Made by a program: the position numbers and the translations under genes
The notes under the pieces: generated by a model
What the model was told of the DNA's origin: nothing
The model's input: only the letters and a program-made list of their open reading frames with translations
The model's database searches: none
Shown here: piece after piece, positions 35,317-44,801 of the stretch
Layout of the letters: each line of letters starts with the position of its first letter
Numbering within the stretch: position 1 is the first letter of the stretch
Source of the DNA: Methanobrevibacter sp.
Lineage (GTDB): Archaea; Methanobacteriota; Methanobacteria; Methanobacteriales; Methanobacteriaceae
Length of the DNA: 64,000 bases
Assembly (NCBI RefSeq): GCF_015062985.1
Contig: NZ_SUTI01000005.1
Span: 41,200 to 105,199 of the forward strand
Direction of reading: 5' to 3'

Positions 35317-36329
35317 AAGTAGCAATAATTTCTGTTTCAAAAAAGGGCCATGATTTAGCTTTGGACTTAAAGGAAAAATTGGATAAGGATTCAACAGTTA
35401 TTAAAGCGGACGTATATCATAAGGATGTTAAGCTTCATTTTCCTGTTTTGTTTGAAGAGTACGATTCAATAATTGCAATTATGGCTTCAGGAATCTTGAT
35501 TAGAAGTATTGCTCCACTCATAGAATCAAAAGTGACAGATCCAGCAATATTGAATATTGACGATAATGCGAATTTTGTCATTTCAGTATTGTCCGGTCAT
35601 TTGGGAGGTGCAAACAGGTTAACTCAAAAGATAGCGCGTCTGATTGATGCAACTCCTGTAATAACAACTTCCACTGATGTGAACAAAAAATTGGGAATAG
35701 ATGTTCTTGCAAATGATCTGTATCTCTCAATCGATGATACTAAGGAAATTTTATACTTCAACAAGGGAATTCTTGAAGGTAAAAAAATTACTTTTGTAGT
35801 AAATTCTGATAAAAACATTGACTATTTATTGGAATATTTAGATGATAATACACTTGAAATAGATATCTATATAAATTATTCACCAGATGTTGAACATAAT
35901 GAAATTCATGTTCAAATGGATGAACATGAACTGACTCTGAAAGAGAAAAATGTCGTCATTGGAATAGGCTGCAGGCGCGGAAAGGAATGTGAAAAAATCT
36001 ATGATGGACTAAAAAAATCAATAGATGAATTAAACATACATGAATCAAGAATAAATTATTTAACATCTGCTGAAATCAAAAAGGATGAGAATGGAATCCT
36101 GGAATTGTCAAAAAAATTAAATGTACCTGTTTACTTTGTTGAATTGGACAAGCTTAGATTGTTCGAATCAAAATATATTCAAAAATCAGAATTTGTAAAA
36201 TCAAAATTTGGAATTTATGGTGTCAGCGAACCATCGGCATTAATTACAGCAGGTTTCGATTCAAAATTAATTTATAAAAAAACATCATATGATGGTGTTA
36301 CAATAGCTATTGCTATTTCAAAAGGATAA
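35313..36329 (+). CDS. cbiG: Cobalt-precorrin-5A hydrolase CbiG
   Basis: The 338-residue protein has the CbiG N-terminal domain (IMASGILIRSIAPLI, VISVLSGHLGGANRLT), a variable middle and a C-terminal CbiG domain (VVIGIGCRRGKECE; FGIYGVSEPSALI). It opens the delta-lactone ring during anaerobic cobalamin synthesis, releasing acetaldehyde. Translation is coupled to cbiB through the ATGA overlap. It ends convergently with the UPF0147 gene, with a hairpin between them. Confidence 0.93.
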   Translation: MKVAIISVSKKGHDLALDLKEKLDKDSTVIKADVYHKDVKLHFPVLFEEYDSIIAIMASGILIRSIAPLIESKVTDPAILNIDDNANFVISVLSGHLGGANRLTQKIARLIDATPVITTSTDVNKKLGIDVLANDLYLSIDDTKEILYFNKGILEGKKITFVVNSDKNIDYLLEYLDDNTLEIDIYINYSPDVEHNEIHVQMDEHELTLKEKNVVIGIGCRRGKECEKIYDGLKKSIDELNIHESRINYLTSAEIKKDENGILELSKKLNVPVYFVELDKLRLFESKYIQKSEFVKSKFGIYGVSEPSALITAGFDSKLIYKKTSYDGVTIAIAISKG

Positions 36330-36345
36330 ATAAAAAAAGAAAATG

Positions 36346-36366
36346 AAATTAGATAGATTCTAATTT
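36346..36366. terminator. Hairpin between cbiG and the UPF0147 gene
   Basis: AAATTAGA (36346-36353) pairs with TCTAATTT (36359-36366), an 8-bp stem with a 5-nt loop overlapping the last codons of the minus-strand gene. A run of seven A lies just before it. Confidence 0.55.
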
Positions 36367-36597
36367 AGATAAAACTTCCCAAATTAAAGTTCTTGCATGA
36401 ACAGGAATATTTGGATCGTTACTAATTTCATCTAATTTGCCTAATACAGTACTAATTCTAACTGATAGGTCTTGTTCATCATCTTTTAATAAATCATTTG
36501 ATTCACTTGCTGCTTCTCTAATATTACGAGGAACAGTATTGTTATCCATAATATATTCAAGTATTTCACATACTTCATTGATAGTTTGATTGCTCAT
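36349..36597 (-). CDS. UPF0147 family protein
   Basis: The 82-residue helical protein matches a small archaeal family without known function: INEVCEILEYIMDNNTVPRNIREAA, then RISTVLGKLDEIS and IPVHARTLIWEVLSKLE. It looks like four helices of a compact bundle. GGAGGGAGT-like sequence precedes the ATG. It stands alone, divergent from a small ribbon-helix-helix gene. Confidence 0.85.
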   Translation of the reverse strand: MSNQTINEVCEILEYIMDNNTVPRNIREAASESNDLLKDDEQDLSVRISTVLGKLDEISNDPNIPVHARTLIWEVLSKLESI

Positions 36598-36747
36598 GAT
36601 ACTCCCTCCAAAATCAATTATTAAAAATGAGTCAAATAAATATTATGTTTATATTTATTAGTAAATTCTTTAAATAGTTTTTGGTAAATTAACACATTCT
36701 TATAATACGAAAACTATATATTAAGAAAAAATTCAAAACTATATATT

Positions 36748-36909
36748 ATGTCAGACATAAGCAAAACAACTATAAATTTACCAGTTGAATTAAAAAAAGA
36801 ATTGAAGAAAATGGCAATCGATGAAGATACCTCATTATCCGGATTAATCATTAAAATGATTGAGGAAGGAATGAAAAATAGGAAAAATGTTGGTTCAGGC
36901 GAAGATTAG
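36748..36909 (+). CDS. Small ribbon-helix-helix (CopG-like) DNA-binding protein
   Basis: A 53-residue product starts MSDISKTTINLPVELKKELK, a beta-strand and helix A, and continues with KMAIDEDTSLSGLIIKMIEE, the loop and helix B of a ribbon-helix-helix fold. Such proteins bind operators as dimers through the N-terminal strand (TTINLP). It has a TATA-like ACTATATATTA right before the start, suggesting a leaderless mRNA. No toxin partner is adjacent: the next gene is a convergent aldolase whose stop overlaps by 4 bp. It is a solitary regulator of unknown target. Confidence 0.78.
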   Translation: MSDISKTTINLPVELKKELKKMAIDEDTSLSGLIIKMIEEGMKNRKNVGSGED

Positions 36910-37493
36910 ATTATATCTTCAACTGAATTTAACAAATATGTAATGAATTGAGTTTTTGCACTTTCTTCAACAAATGCAGCAAGCATTTTAGCTTCTTTTA
37001 AGTTTTCACCGACACAAATCACACCATGATTTTTTAATACCAATACATCCTCATTTTTAATGTTTTCACCAGCTTTTATGGCTAGTTCATCACTTCCCGG
37101 TTTTTCATAATCAACAGATGCTAAATAAGGTGAATTGATAGCTCCGAATCCTTCCAGTCTTTTGATTTTTTTGGATGAGAATGAAAATCCGGTTGCATAT
37201 GGAGAATGGGTATGCACTATTGCATTGACGTCAGATCTTTTTTTATAGATTTCAAGGTGCATATAGACCTCTGATGAAGGCTTACCTTTAGTCAATGTAT
37301 TGCCCTCCATGTCAACCAACACGATATCTTCCTCATTCAAGTCTGACAGTGATTTTAAGGTCGGAGTTATTGCAACAATATCCTGATTGTTCTGTCTGAA
37401 TTTTACACTTATGTTTCCAGCTTTTCCGCTGACCAAACCTTTGTCATAAATCTCATTTGAAACGTCAATAATTTCTGCAATATTCTTTTTCAT
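36906..37493 (-). CDS. Class II aldolase/adducin family protein (fuculose-phosphate aldolase-like)
   Basis: The 195-residue protein has the class II aldolase N-terminus SGKAGNISVKF, the zinc ligands in HTHSPYATGFS and LKNHGVICVG, and PGSDELAIKAGENI. These enzymes split or epimerise sugar phosphates such as L-fuculose 1-phosphate. In methanogens related proteins supply aldehydes for other pathways, and the substrate here is not fixed by sequence. The gene lies 12 bp downstream of the DNA polymerase D small subunit gene and may be cotranscribed with it. Confidence 0.85.
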   Translation of the reverse strand: MKKNIAEIIDVSNEIYDKGLVSGKAGNISVKFRQNNQDIVAITPTLKSLSDLNEEDIVLVDMEGNTLTKGKPSSEVYMHLEIYKKRSDVNAIVHTHSPYATGFSFSSKKIKRLEGFGAINSPYLASVDYEKPGSDELAIKAGENIKNEDVLVLKNHGVICVGENLKEAKMLAAFVEESAKTQFITYLLNSVEDII

Positions 37494-37505
37494 TATTAAA
37501 CCTCA

Positions 37506-39164
37506 TTAAATGAATTTGAAATGTTTGTATTTTCCTTTATGAAGAACAGGTACTTCAGCAGGGGTAGGTTCAATATTGTAGATTTTCTGGAATTCTGTTT
37601 GGGTCTGGAAAGTACCAGAATTGATTAAATGAATGCCTTTGTATCTTCTGTAGGTGTTAATGTGAACATGTCCTGTATGAAATACGTCTGGAATTTCATC
37701 GATTACAAGATAATCTTCAAGTTCTGAAGCAAGTGGAGTTCTTTCACCATAAATAGGAGCTAAATGTCTTTTGTTAAGCAATTCTTCCATTAATAAATCA
37801 TTTCTTTCATGTGAAAAGTCTTTGATAGCCATAACTAGATCATCGAAACTTCGTCCGTGGTATATCAGGACATTGATTCCGTCCAGTGAAACTATACCGG
37901 GATTTGAGATGAATTCCACATTGTCCAGTTCATATAACGCTTTAGCGTATTCTTCAGGAACGGCAGGCTGTGGTTCCGCGACTCTTGATGCATCGTGGTT
38001 TCCTGGGGCAATGATGATTTTGATGTCGCTTCTGATGTTTCCTAAAAATCTTGCAGCCTCGTTATATTGCTGTGTAATATCCTTGATGGCAAGTTCTTTT
38101 TCCTGGTTTGGATATACTCCAATACCATCCACGATATCTCCGCCTATAATTAGATATTTTACATCTTCCGCAACTTTTCTCTGTTCTTCATTACCATATT
38201 CGCAGTTTATCCAGTCAATGAATCTTGAAAATGCATCTTCCAGAAATGTCAGGCTTCCAATGTGGACATCTGACAGGAATACGATTCCGAAGTCCATTTC
38301 CTTTTCAGGAATCCTAACAACTCCCGGAAAAATAATTTCCTGACCAAAAGCAAATCCTTTTTCACTCTTATTTGCTATAACACCAATCACTTCATCTTTT
38401 ACGAGCTTTTCAGCATTGGCAAATAATTCTTCGTTTTTATTGGAGAACAGGATAGACATTGTTCCGGTGTCATCTTCGAATTCAACTATTTTATGACCAT
38501 TTTTACTTGTTCTGATTTCTCGAACCATTAAAATTAAGCTTAAGTTTTCTTGCGCATCATCAATATCGGCAATTTTTGTAAAGTTTCTTAGTTCCGGCCT
38601 TTTTGAAAGGATATTTGCGAGCTTTTCATATCTGCTTTTAAAATAGGCAATAAGGTTTTCCAGCTCACCGCTGGTATATGATTTTTTACTTGTGTCCTGG
38701 ATAATCTTGAAGTCATATTGCACATTGGTTTTTTGTTCATTTCTCTTGAACTTGATTTTTTCATCCTTGATTGTTTCTGATGCTTCTAGAATTTCCTTAT
38801 TGACATGTTTTTCAACATTATCAGTATCCTTTTTAAGATTATCTATGGAATCAGTTTTTTCTATGGCTGCTTGTTGTGGTGTTTCTTTTGTTTTTTGAGT
38901 ATTATTTTCAGCTGTTTTTTCTTCTTCATTTATCAGTGTTTTTTGAGTTTTATCTTCAGTTTTTTTAATACCCATAATTTCGTCAACAGTATCGCCGCTA
39001 ACTGATACCAAATCCTTTGATGTAAATTTATCACTTTTCAGCTTGACTATTAAAGAGGATGCAAAATTTGTGGAATCGTCTGCGTTAATAACTTTGTCAT
39101 ATGCTTCAGGTGATAGGTTTATTCCTTTTTTTGCAAATTTTAATAGAATTTTATTAGTTGACAT
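37506..39164 (-). CDS. polB: DNA polymerase D (PolII) small subunit DP1
   Basis: The 552-residue protein has a small N-terminal helical domain, a charged low-complexity linker (about 70-155), an OB-fold (about 200-280) and a C-terminal calcineurin-like phosphoesterase. The metal motifs are all present: [29 protein letters not shown] and HTGHVHIN. The 3'-5' proofreading nuclease is therefore probably active. PolD is the essential euryarchaeal replicative polymerase; the large subunit DP2 is not in the window. The gene lies about 4 kb from the probable origin. Confidence 0.95.
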   Translation of the reverse strand: MSTNKILLKFAKKGINLSPEAYDKVINADDSTNFASSLIVKLKSDKFTSKDLVSVSGDTVDEIMGIKKTEDKTQKTLINEEEKTAENNTQKTKETPQQAAIEKTDSIDNLKKDTDNVEKHVNKEILEASETIKDEKIKFKRNEQKTNVQYDFKIIQDTSKKSYTSGELENLIAYFKSRYEKLANILSKRPELRNFTKIADIDDAQENLSLILMVREIRTSKNGHKIVEFEDDTGTMSILFSNKNEELFANAEKLVKDEVIGVIANKSEKGFAFGQEIIFPGVVRIPEKEMDFGIVFLSDVHIGSLTFLEDAFSRFIDWINCEYGNEEQRKVAEDVKYLIIGGDIVDGIGVYPNQEKELAIKDITQQYNEAARFLGNIRSDIKIIIAPGNHDASRVAEPQPAVPEEYAKALYELDNVEFISNPGIVSLDGINVLIYHGRSFDDLVMAIKDFSHERNDLLMEELLNKRHLAPIYGERTPLASELEDYLVIDEIPDVFHTGHVHINTYRRYKGIHLINSGTFQTQTEFQKIYNIEPTPAEVPVLHKGKYKHFKFI

Positions 39165-39342
39165 ATTAATTAAAATTTTATTTTCTATATTAATAAACTT
39201 TGAGAATTTGATTTTTGAATTTTTACTTTACCTTAAGAAATGGCCATTTGATATTAGTTATATTTATTATATATTAAAGATAGAAATTATCATATTATAT
39301 TAAGTTTGTATTTAATTTAAATAAAATAATGATTGTGATAAA

Positions 39343-39840
39343 ATGGCAAATAAAGTTGTTAGAATTATTTTAATTATTGTACTGTTTATCATATTCTTTG
39401 AAGTAGGTCTTTTCAGTTCATATACTATTGTAACTGCAGAAGCTCCGAACGTTCAGGGATTGATAGAGATGCAAATAGATAAGGTTACAGGCTTATTAAA
39501 TCCACAAAATGTTAATGATGCGTTAGTCAAAGATCCAACTCCAATTAACATTTCCAATAAAAAGGACGTCGGTCTGGCGATGGAGAATCTGACAAATGTT
39601 GACGGAGTCAATGTGGATTCAATGAACATCACAACCCGTGATGAGCCTAACAGCAAAAACTTGACAGTCAATATTGAGGCATTGGGTTATGCTTCTCCTA
39701 ATTCAACATCCGGACAAATTGTTATAAGCCAAACTCCATCATATAAAATTATAGCCAGTGCTGATGCTACATATAAGGATGCCGGAATTAGGGTTAAGAC
39801 AAATACACTTGTTATTACATCTGTATTAAAATTATATTAG
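39343..39840 (+). CDS. Hypothetical membrane-anchored extracytoplasmic protein
   Basis: I do not recognise this 165-residue protein. A single N-terminal membrane helix (VVRIILIIVLFIIFFEVGLFS, about 5-25; shown here as its first 20 or so residues) is followed by an extracytoplasmic domain of about 135 residues rich in beta-type sequence and Asn-x-Thr/Ser sequons. It ends in VITSVLKLY. The cbiH gene follows after 7 bp on the same strand, so they may share a transcript; the functions are probably unrelated. It resembles small membrane-anchored proteins found widely in Methanobacteriales. Confidence 0.7.
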   Translation: MANKVVRIILIIVLFIIFFEVGLFSSYTIVTAEAPNVQGLIEMQIDKVTGLLNPQNVNDALVKDPTPINISNKKDVGLAMENLTNVDGVNVDSMNITTRDEPNSKNLTVNIEALGYASPNSTSGQIVISQTPSYKIIASADATYKDAGIRVKTNTLVITSVLKLY

Positions 39841-39847
39841 GGATAAA

Positions 39848-40921
39848 ATGATTAATGTAATAGGAATCGGTCAAAATAGAGAAAATATGACTTTAGGAGC
39901 TTTAAAAGCTATTGAAGAGTCTGATGTTATCATAGGTTATAAAAAATACATTAACCAAATTGAAGATTTGATTTCCGATAAGGAAATTGTCAAAAAGGGA
40001 ATGGGCGATGAAATAGCTAGGGCGGAATTTGCAATTCAAAAAAGCTTGGAAGGTCAAACAGTTTCATTGATCAGTTCCGGAGATCCCGGTGTTTTTGGAA
40101 TGGCAAACGTGTTATACCAGATTGTTAGCAAATATGATGATGTGGAAATAAAGGTTTATCCGGGAGTTTCCGCACTCAATTATGCTTCATCCAAACTTGG
40201 TGCGCCTTTGCATGATTTTGCGGCAATTAGCTTAAGTAACATTTTAACCCCATTGTCCGAAATTGAAAAGAAATTAAGATATGCTCTTGAAGCGAATCTA
40301 ATCGTGGCTATTTATAATCCTATTAGTAAAACTCGTAAGGAACCTTTCAGAAGATTTAAACAATGTGTTTTAGATATTAAGGGTGAAGATGCTTTAATAG
40401 GTATTGTGGATAGTACTTATGAACCTGCAAAGGAAACAATTGTCAAAGCTAAAGACTTGACAGAAGACATCGTTAATATGTCCTGTACATTAATCGTTGG
40501 AAATGATTTGACCTATATTCAAGACAATAAGCTAATAACACCAAGAGGATATGTTATAAGGTCTAAAATCCATCCTTTATCACAAAATCATTATGAAAAA
40601 TTCTTAAATGGAGAAGTTGCACACGGCCCTAATAGGGAATGTGAATTTTATCCTTGTCACTATGACGGCCAATATTGCGATTTCTGCTACTGTCCATTTT
40701 ATCCATGCGGCGATTCCACAACAGGAGGAGAATGGATTAAAGGTAAAAACGTTTGGAACTGTAAGGAGTGCAGCTGGCTTCATGACAAGGACAGTGTCGA
40801 ATGTTTAAGAGAACCTATTGAAAACATTTTAGAAGATGTTGAAGATTTAAAAACAAAGAAAAAAACTTTATTGAAACTTAGAAAAGCATGCTTATTAAAA
40901 ACCAATCCAAATGATCTTTAG
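39848..40921 (+). CDS. cbiH: Cobalt-precorrin-3B C17-methyltransferase fused to a Cys-rich domain
   Basis: Residues about 1-240 are a tetrapyrrole methylase of the CbiH/CobJ type: VIGIGQNRENMTLGA, SSGDPGVFGMA for SAM binding, PGVSALNYASSKLGAPLHDF and IYNPISKTR. It performs ring contraction with C17 methylation in anaerobic cobalamin synthesis. Residues about 260-325 are an extra cysteine-rich domain with eight or more Cys (CEFYPCHY, CDFCYCPFYPCGD, WNCKECSW), probably metal binding. This small Cys-rich domain also exists as a stand-alone protein in archaea. The total length of 357 residues compares with about 240 for a plain CbiH. Confidence 0.9.
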   Translation: MINVIGIGQNRENMTLGALKAIEESDVIIGYKKYINQIEDLISDKEIVKKGMGDEIARAEFAIQKSLEGQTVSLISSGDPGVFGMANVLYQIVSKYDDVEIKVYPGVSALNYASSKLGAPLHDFAAISLSNILTPLSEIEKKLRYALEANLIVAIYNPISKTRKEPFRRFKQCVLDIKGEDALIGIVDSTYEPAKETIVKAKDLTEDIVNMSCTLIVGNDLTYIQDNKLITPRGYVIRSKIHPLSQNHYEKFLNGEVAHGPNRECEFYPCHYDGQYCDFCYCPFYPCGDSTTGGEWIKGKNVWNCKECSWLHDKDSVECLREPIENILEDVEDLKTKKKTLLKLRKACLLKTNPNDL

Positions 40922-40932
40922 GGGAATTATAA

Positions 40933-41538
40933 TTGTCAATTAAAAATCTTTTAATAGAAATGAAAAACATGTCGGAATTGATGGTCGACTTAGCGTATTC
41001 TGCTGTTTTATTCAATAGTAAAACCGCTGCAGAAGAAGTTATTACATTAGAAAATGAAGTTAATGCAATGAATTATGAAATTAAGAAAGAATCTTTAGTA
41101 GCCGCTCGATCATATGAAGATGCTGAAAAATTAACAGCATTGCTTGAAATTGCAGAAGCAACTGAAACTATGGCAAATGCGGCAAAAGATTTAGCTGATT
41201 TGGTCATAACAGGCTTTAAACCACATCCAGTATTTAAGATGGTTATGGAAGAATCAGATAAAAGTATTGCAAGAGTTGTAGTTGACGAATCATCAGACCT
41301 TGCAAACAATACATTAGGAGATTTGCTTTTAGTAAATCGTACAGGTATGAGAGTAATCTCCATCAGAAGAGGATCCTCCTGGATTTATGGACCTGATAAA
41401 AATACTACAATTTTGCCTGACGATACATTAATTTTAAAAGGAACAGATGAAGGTGTGGATTTACTCGAAAAATTGGCATCCGGTTCCTGTTCACTTGATG
41501 ATATTCCAGAAGAATTAGAAGAATTAGAAGAAGACTAG
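40933..41538 (+). CDS. PhoU-like/TrkA-C (RCK-C) regulatory protein paired with the MgtE-like transporter
   Basis: The 201-residue protein has a helical PhoU-like N-terminal half (about 1-95, [14 protein letters not shown] and [14 protein letters not shown]) and a C-terminal TrkA-C/RCK domain (about 110-185, [33 protein letters not shown]). It ends in an acidic tail. Such proteins bind ligands and gate a membrane partner. The start is TTG at 40933, with GGGG 8 nt upstream. The MgtE-like transporter starts 33 bp downstream, so the pair is likely an ion transporter with its cytoplasmic gate. Confidence 0.82.
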   Translation: MSIKNLLIEMKNMSELMVDLAYSAVLFNSKTAAEEVITLENEVNAMNYEIKKESLVAARSYEDAEKLTALLEIAEATETMANAAKDLADLVITGFKPHPVFKMVMEESDKSIARVVVDESSDLANNTLGDLLLVNRTGMRVISIRRGSSWIYGPDKNTTILPDDTLILKGTDEGVDLLEKLASGSCSLDDIPEELEELEED

Positions 41539-41571
41539 GTTGTGAAAAAATGATTAAAGGTAGTGATATTT

Positions 41572-42834
41572 GTGAAAGAAAAACAGAAGAAGATTCGCAC
41601 CTCACTATCTACTCAACCATTGGCTGATTTTTATTCAGAGCATGATTATGTAATTAAAGAAGGATTGATTGCTCTTTTAATTTGTGCTATAGGTGATTTA
41701 ATAGCTGGTATCATACTTGGAAAGATGACATTTTTCCTTGAAACATTTCCTGGGTTATTAGTTATTATCCCTGGAGCTATTGGAATGAGAGGAAATATTT
41801 TCGGATCATTTGCTTCAAGATTATCCACCAGCTTACACATCGGTTTGATATCACCTGAATTTGGTTTTTCAGAGGATTTAAACTATAATATCTTTTCATC
41901 CTTCGTTTTGACACTAGTCCTATCAATATTTTTAGGAGTGGTTGGTAAGATATTCTGTATTTTCCTGAATTACCAGTCAATAAGCTTAATTGATTTTATA
42001 TTAATCTGTACTATTGCAGGAATAATTTCCAACATAATAATGCTTCCTATAACCATGTTTGTTTCATTTAAAAGTTTTGAAAATGGTTGGGACCCGGACA
42101 ATATTACTAGTCCAATCATTGCAGCTTTTGGAGATTTATTTACTTTACCGGCAATTATAATGTCCGTATTTATTTTACAGGCTTTGAGTGTTAATGCCAT
42201 TGTTAAATACAGTATTCTTGTTATAATTTTAGTGGGTGTTGTTGTAAGTTTTGTTTATTGCTACAGATTATCCTATGAAACTAAGACAATATTAAAGCAA
42301 TCCACACCTATTTTGCTTTTATGCTCCTTTTTAGGAGGTTCTGCAGGCGGAATATTGAACAGTTCAGTAGAGACCCTGCTTACCAATCCTAGTTTACTTA
42401 CCTTATTGCCTCTATTTTCAGGTGAATGCGGAAGTCTGATTAGTATTTTAGGTGCAAGATTATCCTCTGGTCTTCACTCAGGGTTAGTCGAACCGTTATC
42501 CAAGCCTAAAGGCGAAGCTGTTCATAATTTTATAATATGCTTCATATTGGCCATTATTGTTTTCCCATTCATTGGAATACTTGCTGAATCCTCATCAATT
42601 GCTTTTGGAGTGGCTGGTGTAGGTTTTGCTAGGATAATTGGAATCAGCGGACTTTCCGGCATTATTTTAGTCACAATCATGGTGTTCCTTGTTTATTATA
42701 TCTCAACAATTTCCTATAACAAAAACTTGGATCCGGACAATATTGTAATCCCAATCTCAACTAGCGTGACAGATTCAATTTCAAGCTTGACTCTAATTTC
42801 TGTTTCCCTGCTGATATTGGGTGTTTTTGTTTAA
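41572..42834 (+). CDS. Duplicated MgtE-type divalent cation transporter membrane protein
   Basis: The protein (about 420 residues) consists of two homologous membrane halves. Each has the MgtE/SLC41 signature: GLLVIIPGAIGMRGNIFGS with RLSTSLHIG in the first, and LFSGECGSLISILGARLSS with GLHSG in the second. Each half has about five membrane helices. The cytoplasmic N and CBS domains of bacterial MgtE are missing; regulation is probably supplied by the adjacent PhoU/TrkA-C protein. GTG at 41572 is preferred over GTG at 41563 because GTGAT then lies just upstream. It likely moves Mg2+ or another divalent cation. It ends with a 4-bp overlap of the convergent pilin-like gene. Confidence 0.82.
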   Translation: MKEKQKKIRTSLSTQPLADFYSEHDYVIKEGLIALLICAIGDLIAGIILGKMTFFLETFPGLLVIIPGAIGMRGNIFGSFASRLSTSLHIGLISPEFGFSEDLNYNIFSSFVLTLVLSIFLGVVGKIFCIFLNYQSISLIDFILICTIAGIISNIIMLPITMFVSFKSFENGWDPDNITSPIIAAFGDLFTLPAIIMSVFILQALSVNAIVKYSILVIILVGVVVSFVYCYRLSYETKTILKQSTPILLLCSFLGGSAGGILNSSVETLLTNPSLLTLLPLFSGECGSLISILGARLSSGLHSGLVEPLSKPKGEAVHNFIICFILAIIVFPFIGILAESSSIAFGVAGVGFARIIGISGLSGIILVTIMVFLVYYISTISYNKNLDPDNIVIPISTSVTDSISSLTLISVSLLILGVFV

Positions 42835-43697
42835 TACCAGCATTTTAGGATTAGTTTGCATTCGTTCGTTATGAAATAACTGTAATCCAAATGATTTCTA
42901 TCAAAGTTTTTAGGAACTGAAACAATCACAGCCTTTGCTTTGGGCTTGTCGAGATGAACAAATACGATTTCACCCGTATCATTATGAAATATTATCTTTT
43001 CATTTATTGAAATCACATTTGAAGAGGCTGTTTGCCAGTTAATGTTTTTTTCTGCTGTAGTGCCGATACTGTATTTTAAATGATATTTTTCGCTCTCATC
43101 AACAATCAGATAATAATTTGAGCTTTTGAGATTGCCTTTAAATATTTTGAAATAGTTGCAGCTATGGGTGTTTTGGTCATGTTCATGATTGCACTTTCCA
43201 TCATTTTGAAAATCTTTAATCACATACTTCTTGAAAAAATCACATTTGACTAACCTGTTGACTGAGTATATTATGCTGGATTCATCATCATGGCCGATTT
43301 TTACACTTGAAATAGTGCTCTTTTGCGGAATCAGTTCCATCGAAGATTTTATTTCAGAATGGAAAGAATTTTCTGTAATCAATTTTTTATAATTTTTTCC
43401 CAATGCATTAAATTTCGTATATGAAACTGAATTCGGAATAATTTGTCCATCTTCATTGATGATTGCAAGCCCGGGTGTTCCCTTTTCGTATTCATACCAT
43501 TTGACAGGTTTTCCAGGATTGTTAATAAGATTGTCAACTACCTCGTTTATCAAAGTTTCAATGTTTCCCGTTTCTTGGCTTTTGATTATTTTATCGGTCG
43601 TGTTTTCAACCGATGTTAGGATTGCACCCAGTATTAATATGATTATCACTAGGACAACCGTTATTTCAATTGTGCTGCTTCCTTTATCATCCATCAT
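42831..43697 (-). CDS. Type IV pilin-like secreted protein with Cys/His cluster
   Basis: The 288-residue protein opens with DDKGSSTIEITVVLVIIILI, an archaeal prepilin pattern: a short basic/acidic leader ending in Gly, a Glu five residues after the predicted cleavage site, and a hydrophobic helix. The rest is extracytoplasmic and unusually large for a pilin. Residues about 152-182 hold a Cys/His group (CDFFKKY, CNHEHDQNTHSCNYF) that could bind a metal or form disulfides. It overlaps the preceding gene by 4 bp (ATGA) and is read with it. I do not recognise a named family. Confidence 0.65.
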   Translation of the reverse strand: MMDDKGSSTIEITVVLVIIILILGAILTSVENTTDKIIKSQETGNIETLINEVVDNLINNPGKPVKWYEYEKGTPGLAIINEDGQIIPNSVSYTKFNALGKNYKKLITENSFHSEIKSSMELIPQKSTISSVKIGHDDESSIIYSVNRLVKCDFFKKYVIKDFQNDGKCNHEHDQNTHSCNYFKIFKGNLKSSNYYLIVDESEKYHLKYSIGTTAEKNINWQTASSNVISINEKIIFHNDTGEIVFVHLDKPKAKAVIVSVPKNFDRNHLDYSYFITNECKLILKCWY

Positions 43698-44632
43698 ATC
43701 AACCCATATTTTTTTCTGTGGGATTCATCCAGAATTAGGCTATTCCAGTCATTTTCATCAATCTTTTTGCCATTATAATGGTCACTGAATACCACGTGAT
43801 CGGAACAGGATAGTGATTCGTTCTTTAAGGGAGTATGTGTCTGGATAAAGACTTCAAAACCATAATGCGGACATTTTCCCTTTCCTTCCAATCTGCAGAG
43901 ATAGCAGCTTCCGTCCGCACTTTCATGGAAATATCCGTTTTTGAGGCAATCATTCAGGACTCCGGGGTCGCCATGGTGAACATAGGGGTCATATGGGCAT
44001 TTTTTAATAATCAGCGGTGCTGTTGCTTCAATGTATGATTCTGGAGAATCGAAGTTGTGTATAAGCATATAGGCTGACAGTGCTGTTTTATAATGTATTT
44101 TATTGTCATATGTTAGGATTCCGGAGGCTATTGTTAATTTGGCTATTGGCAACGGATCTCTCAAACCTTCAACGGATGCATTCTTTTCTATTATTTTTGA
44201 ATATTTTTGCCCATCCTTTTCAGCGTCTAACTTTACCTTAAACAATACTTTCCATGGGCTGGCGGTGTTTTCTACAGACAGGGTCTTTGAGGTGATTTTC
44301 ATGCCATATTTTTCTCCATATTCCTCATTTTTTTCACTCAATTTTTTATCAAGGTTTTTTTTGATTTGGTTTTGGCTGTTTAGGACGGGCAATCCATTGT
44401 ATACTTTTTGTGTTGCCTCTTCTATCGATTCTCTTCCCAAAATCTCCAAATTTGATGTATAGTCTTCAATCATGTATTTAAAATTGTCATTTGACATGGA
44501 GTTGGTGTTTTTATTTTCAATATAATTCATGCTTGTTATAACAAAAATACAGAGCAACAACAATGATACGACCAGTATAGCGGTTGTACCCACCATCAGG
44601 TTTCCCTTTGAGTCTATCTTTATCCTTTTCAT
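43694..44632 (-). CDS. Pilin-like secreted protein with Cys/His cluster, first gene of a pair
   Basis: The 312-residue protein has a short charged leader, KIDSKG, followed by a long hydrophobic helix (about 12-35), again like a prepilin but without the +5 Glu. A helical region (about 45-110) and a beta-rich domain follow. Residues about 210-265 carry a cluster of Cys and His (KKCPYDPYVHHGDPG, NDCLKNGYFHES, CYLCRLEGKGKCPHYG). It is translationally coupled to the next pilin-like gene. Together they may form a minor-pilin or surface complex. No prepilin peptidase or pilus ATPase is nearby. Confidence 0.62.
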   Translation of the reverse strand: MKRIKIDSKGNLMVGTTAILVVSLLLLCIFVITSMNYIENKNTNSMSNDNFKYMIEDYTSNLEILGRESIEEATQKVYNGLPVLNSQNQIKKNLDKKLSEKNEEYGEKYGMKITSKTLSVENTASPWKVLFKVKLDAEKDGQKYSKIIEKNASVEGLRDPLPIAKLTIASGILTYDNKIHYKTALSAYMLIHNFDSPESYIEATAPLIIKKCPYDPYVHHGDPGVLNDCLKNGYFHESADGSCYLCRLEGKGKCPHYGFEVFIQTHTPLKNESLSCSDHVVFSDHYNGKKIDENDWNSLILDESHRKKYGLI

Positions 44633-44801
44633 TTTTAAAAATTTAAAAGAATAGTTTTAAATTTGTTTTTGAACTGCGATTTTGTGATTTTGCACGTTGT
44701 TATTACATTTATTTTAAAAATGACAAAATAGTAATAAAAAAAATAGTTATTTATATTATTTATTATAAATTATACATATTGAAAATAAATGGAGGATTTA
44801 C

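Noticed and set aside
35845..35865. ORB-like TACACTTGAAATAGAT in cbiG
   Set aside because: It lacks the leading TTT and the CCTCT extension and lies in coding sequence where Thr-Leu-Glu explains it.
36748..37493. Toxin-antitoxin pair formed by the ribbon-helix-helix gene and its neighbour
   Set aside because: The neighbour is a convergent class II aldolase with intact metal ligands, not a toxin.
41550..41600. ATG at 41550 as start of the MgtE-like gene
   Set aside because: It is in a different reading frame that does not continue; GTG at 41572 fits the membrane protein.
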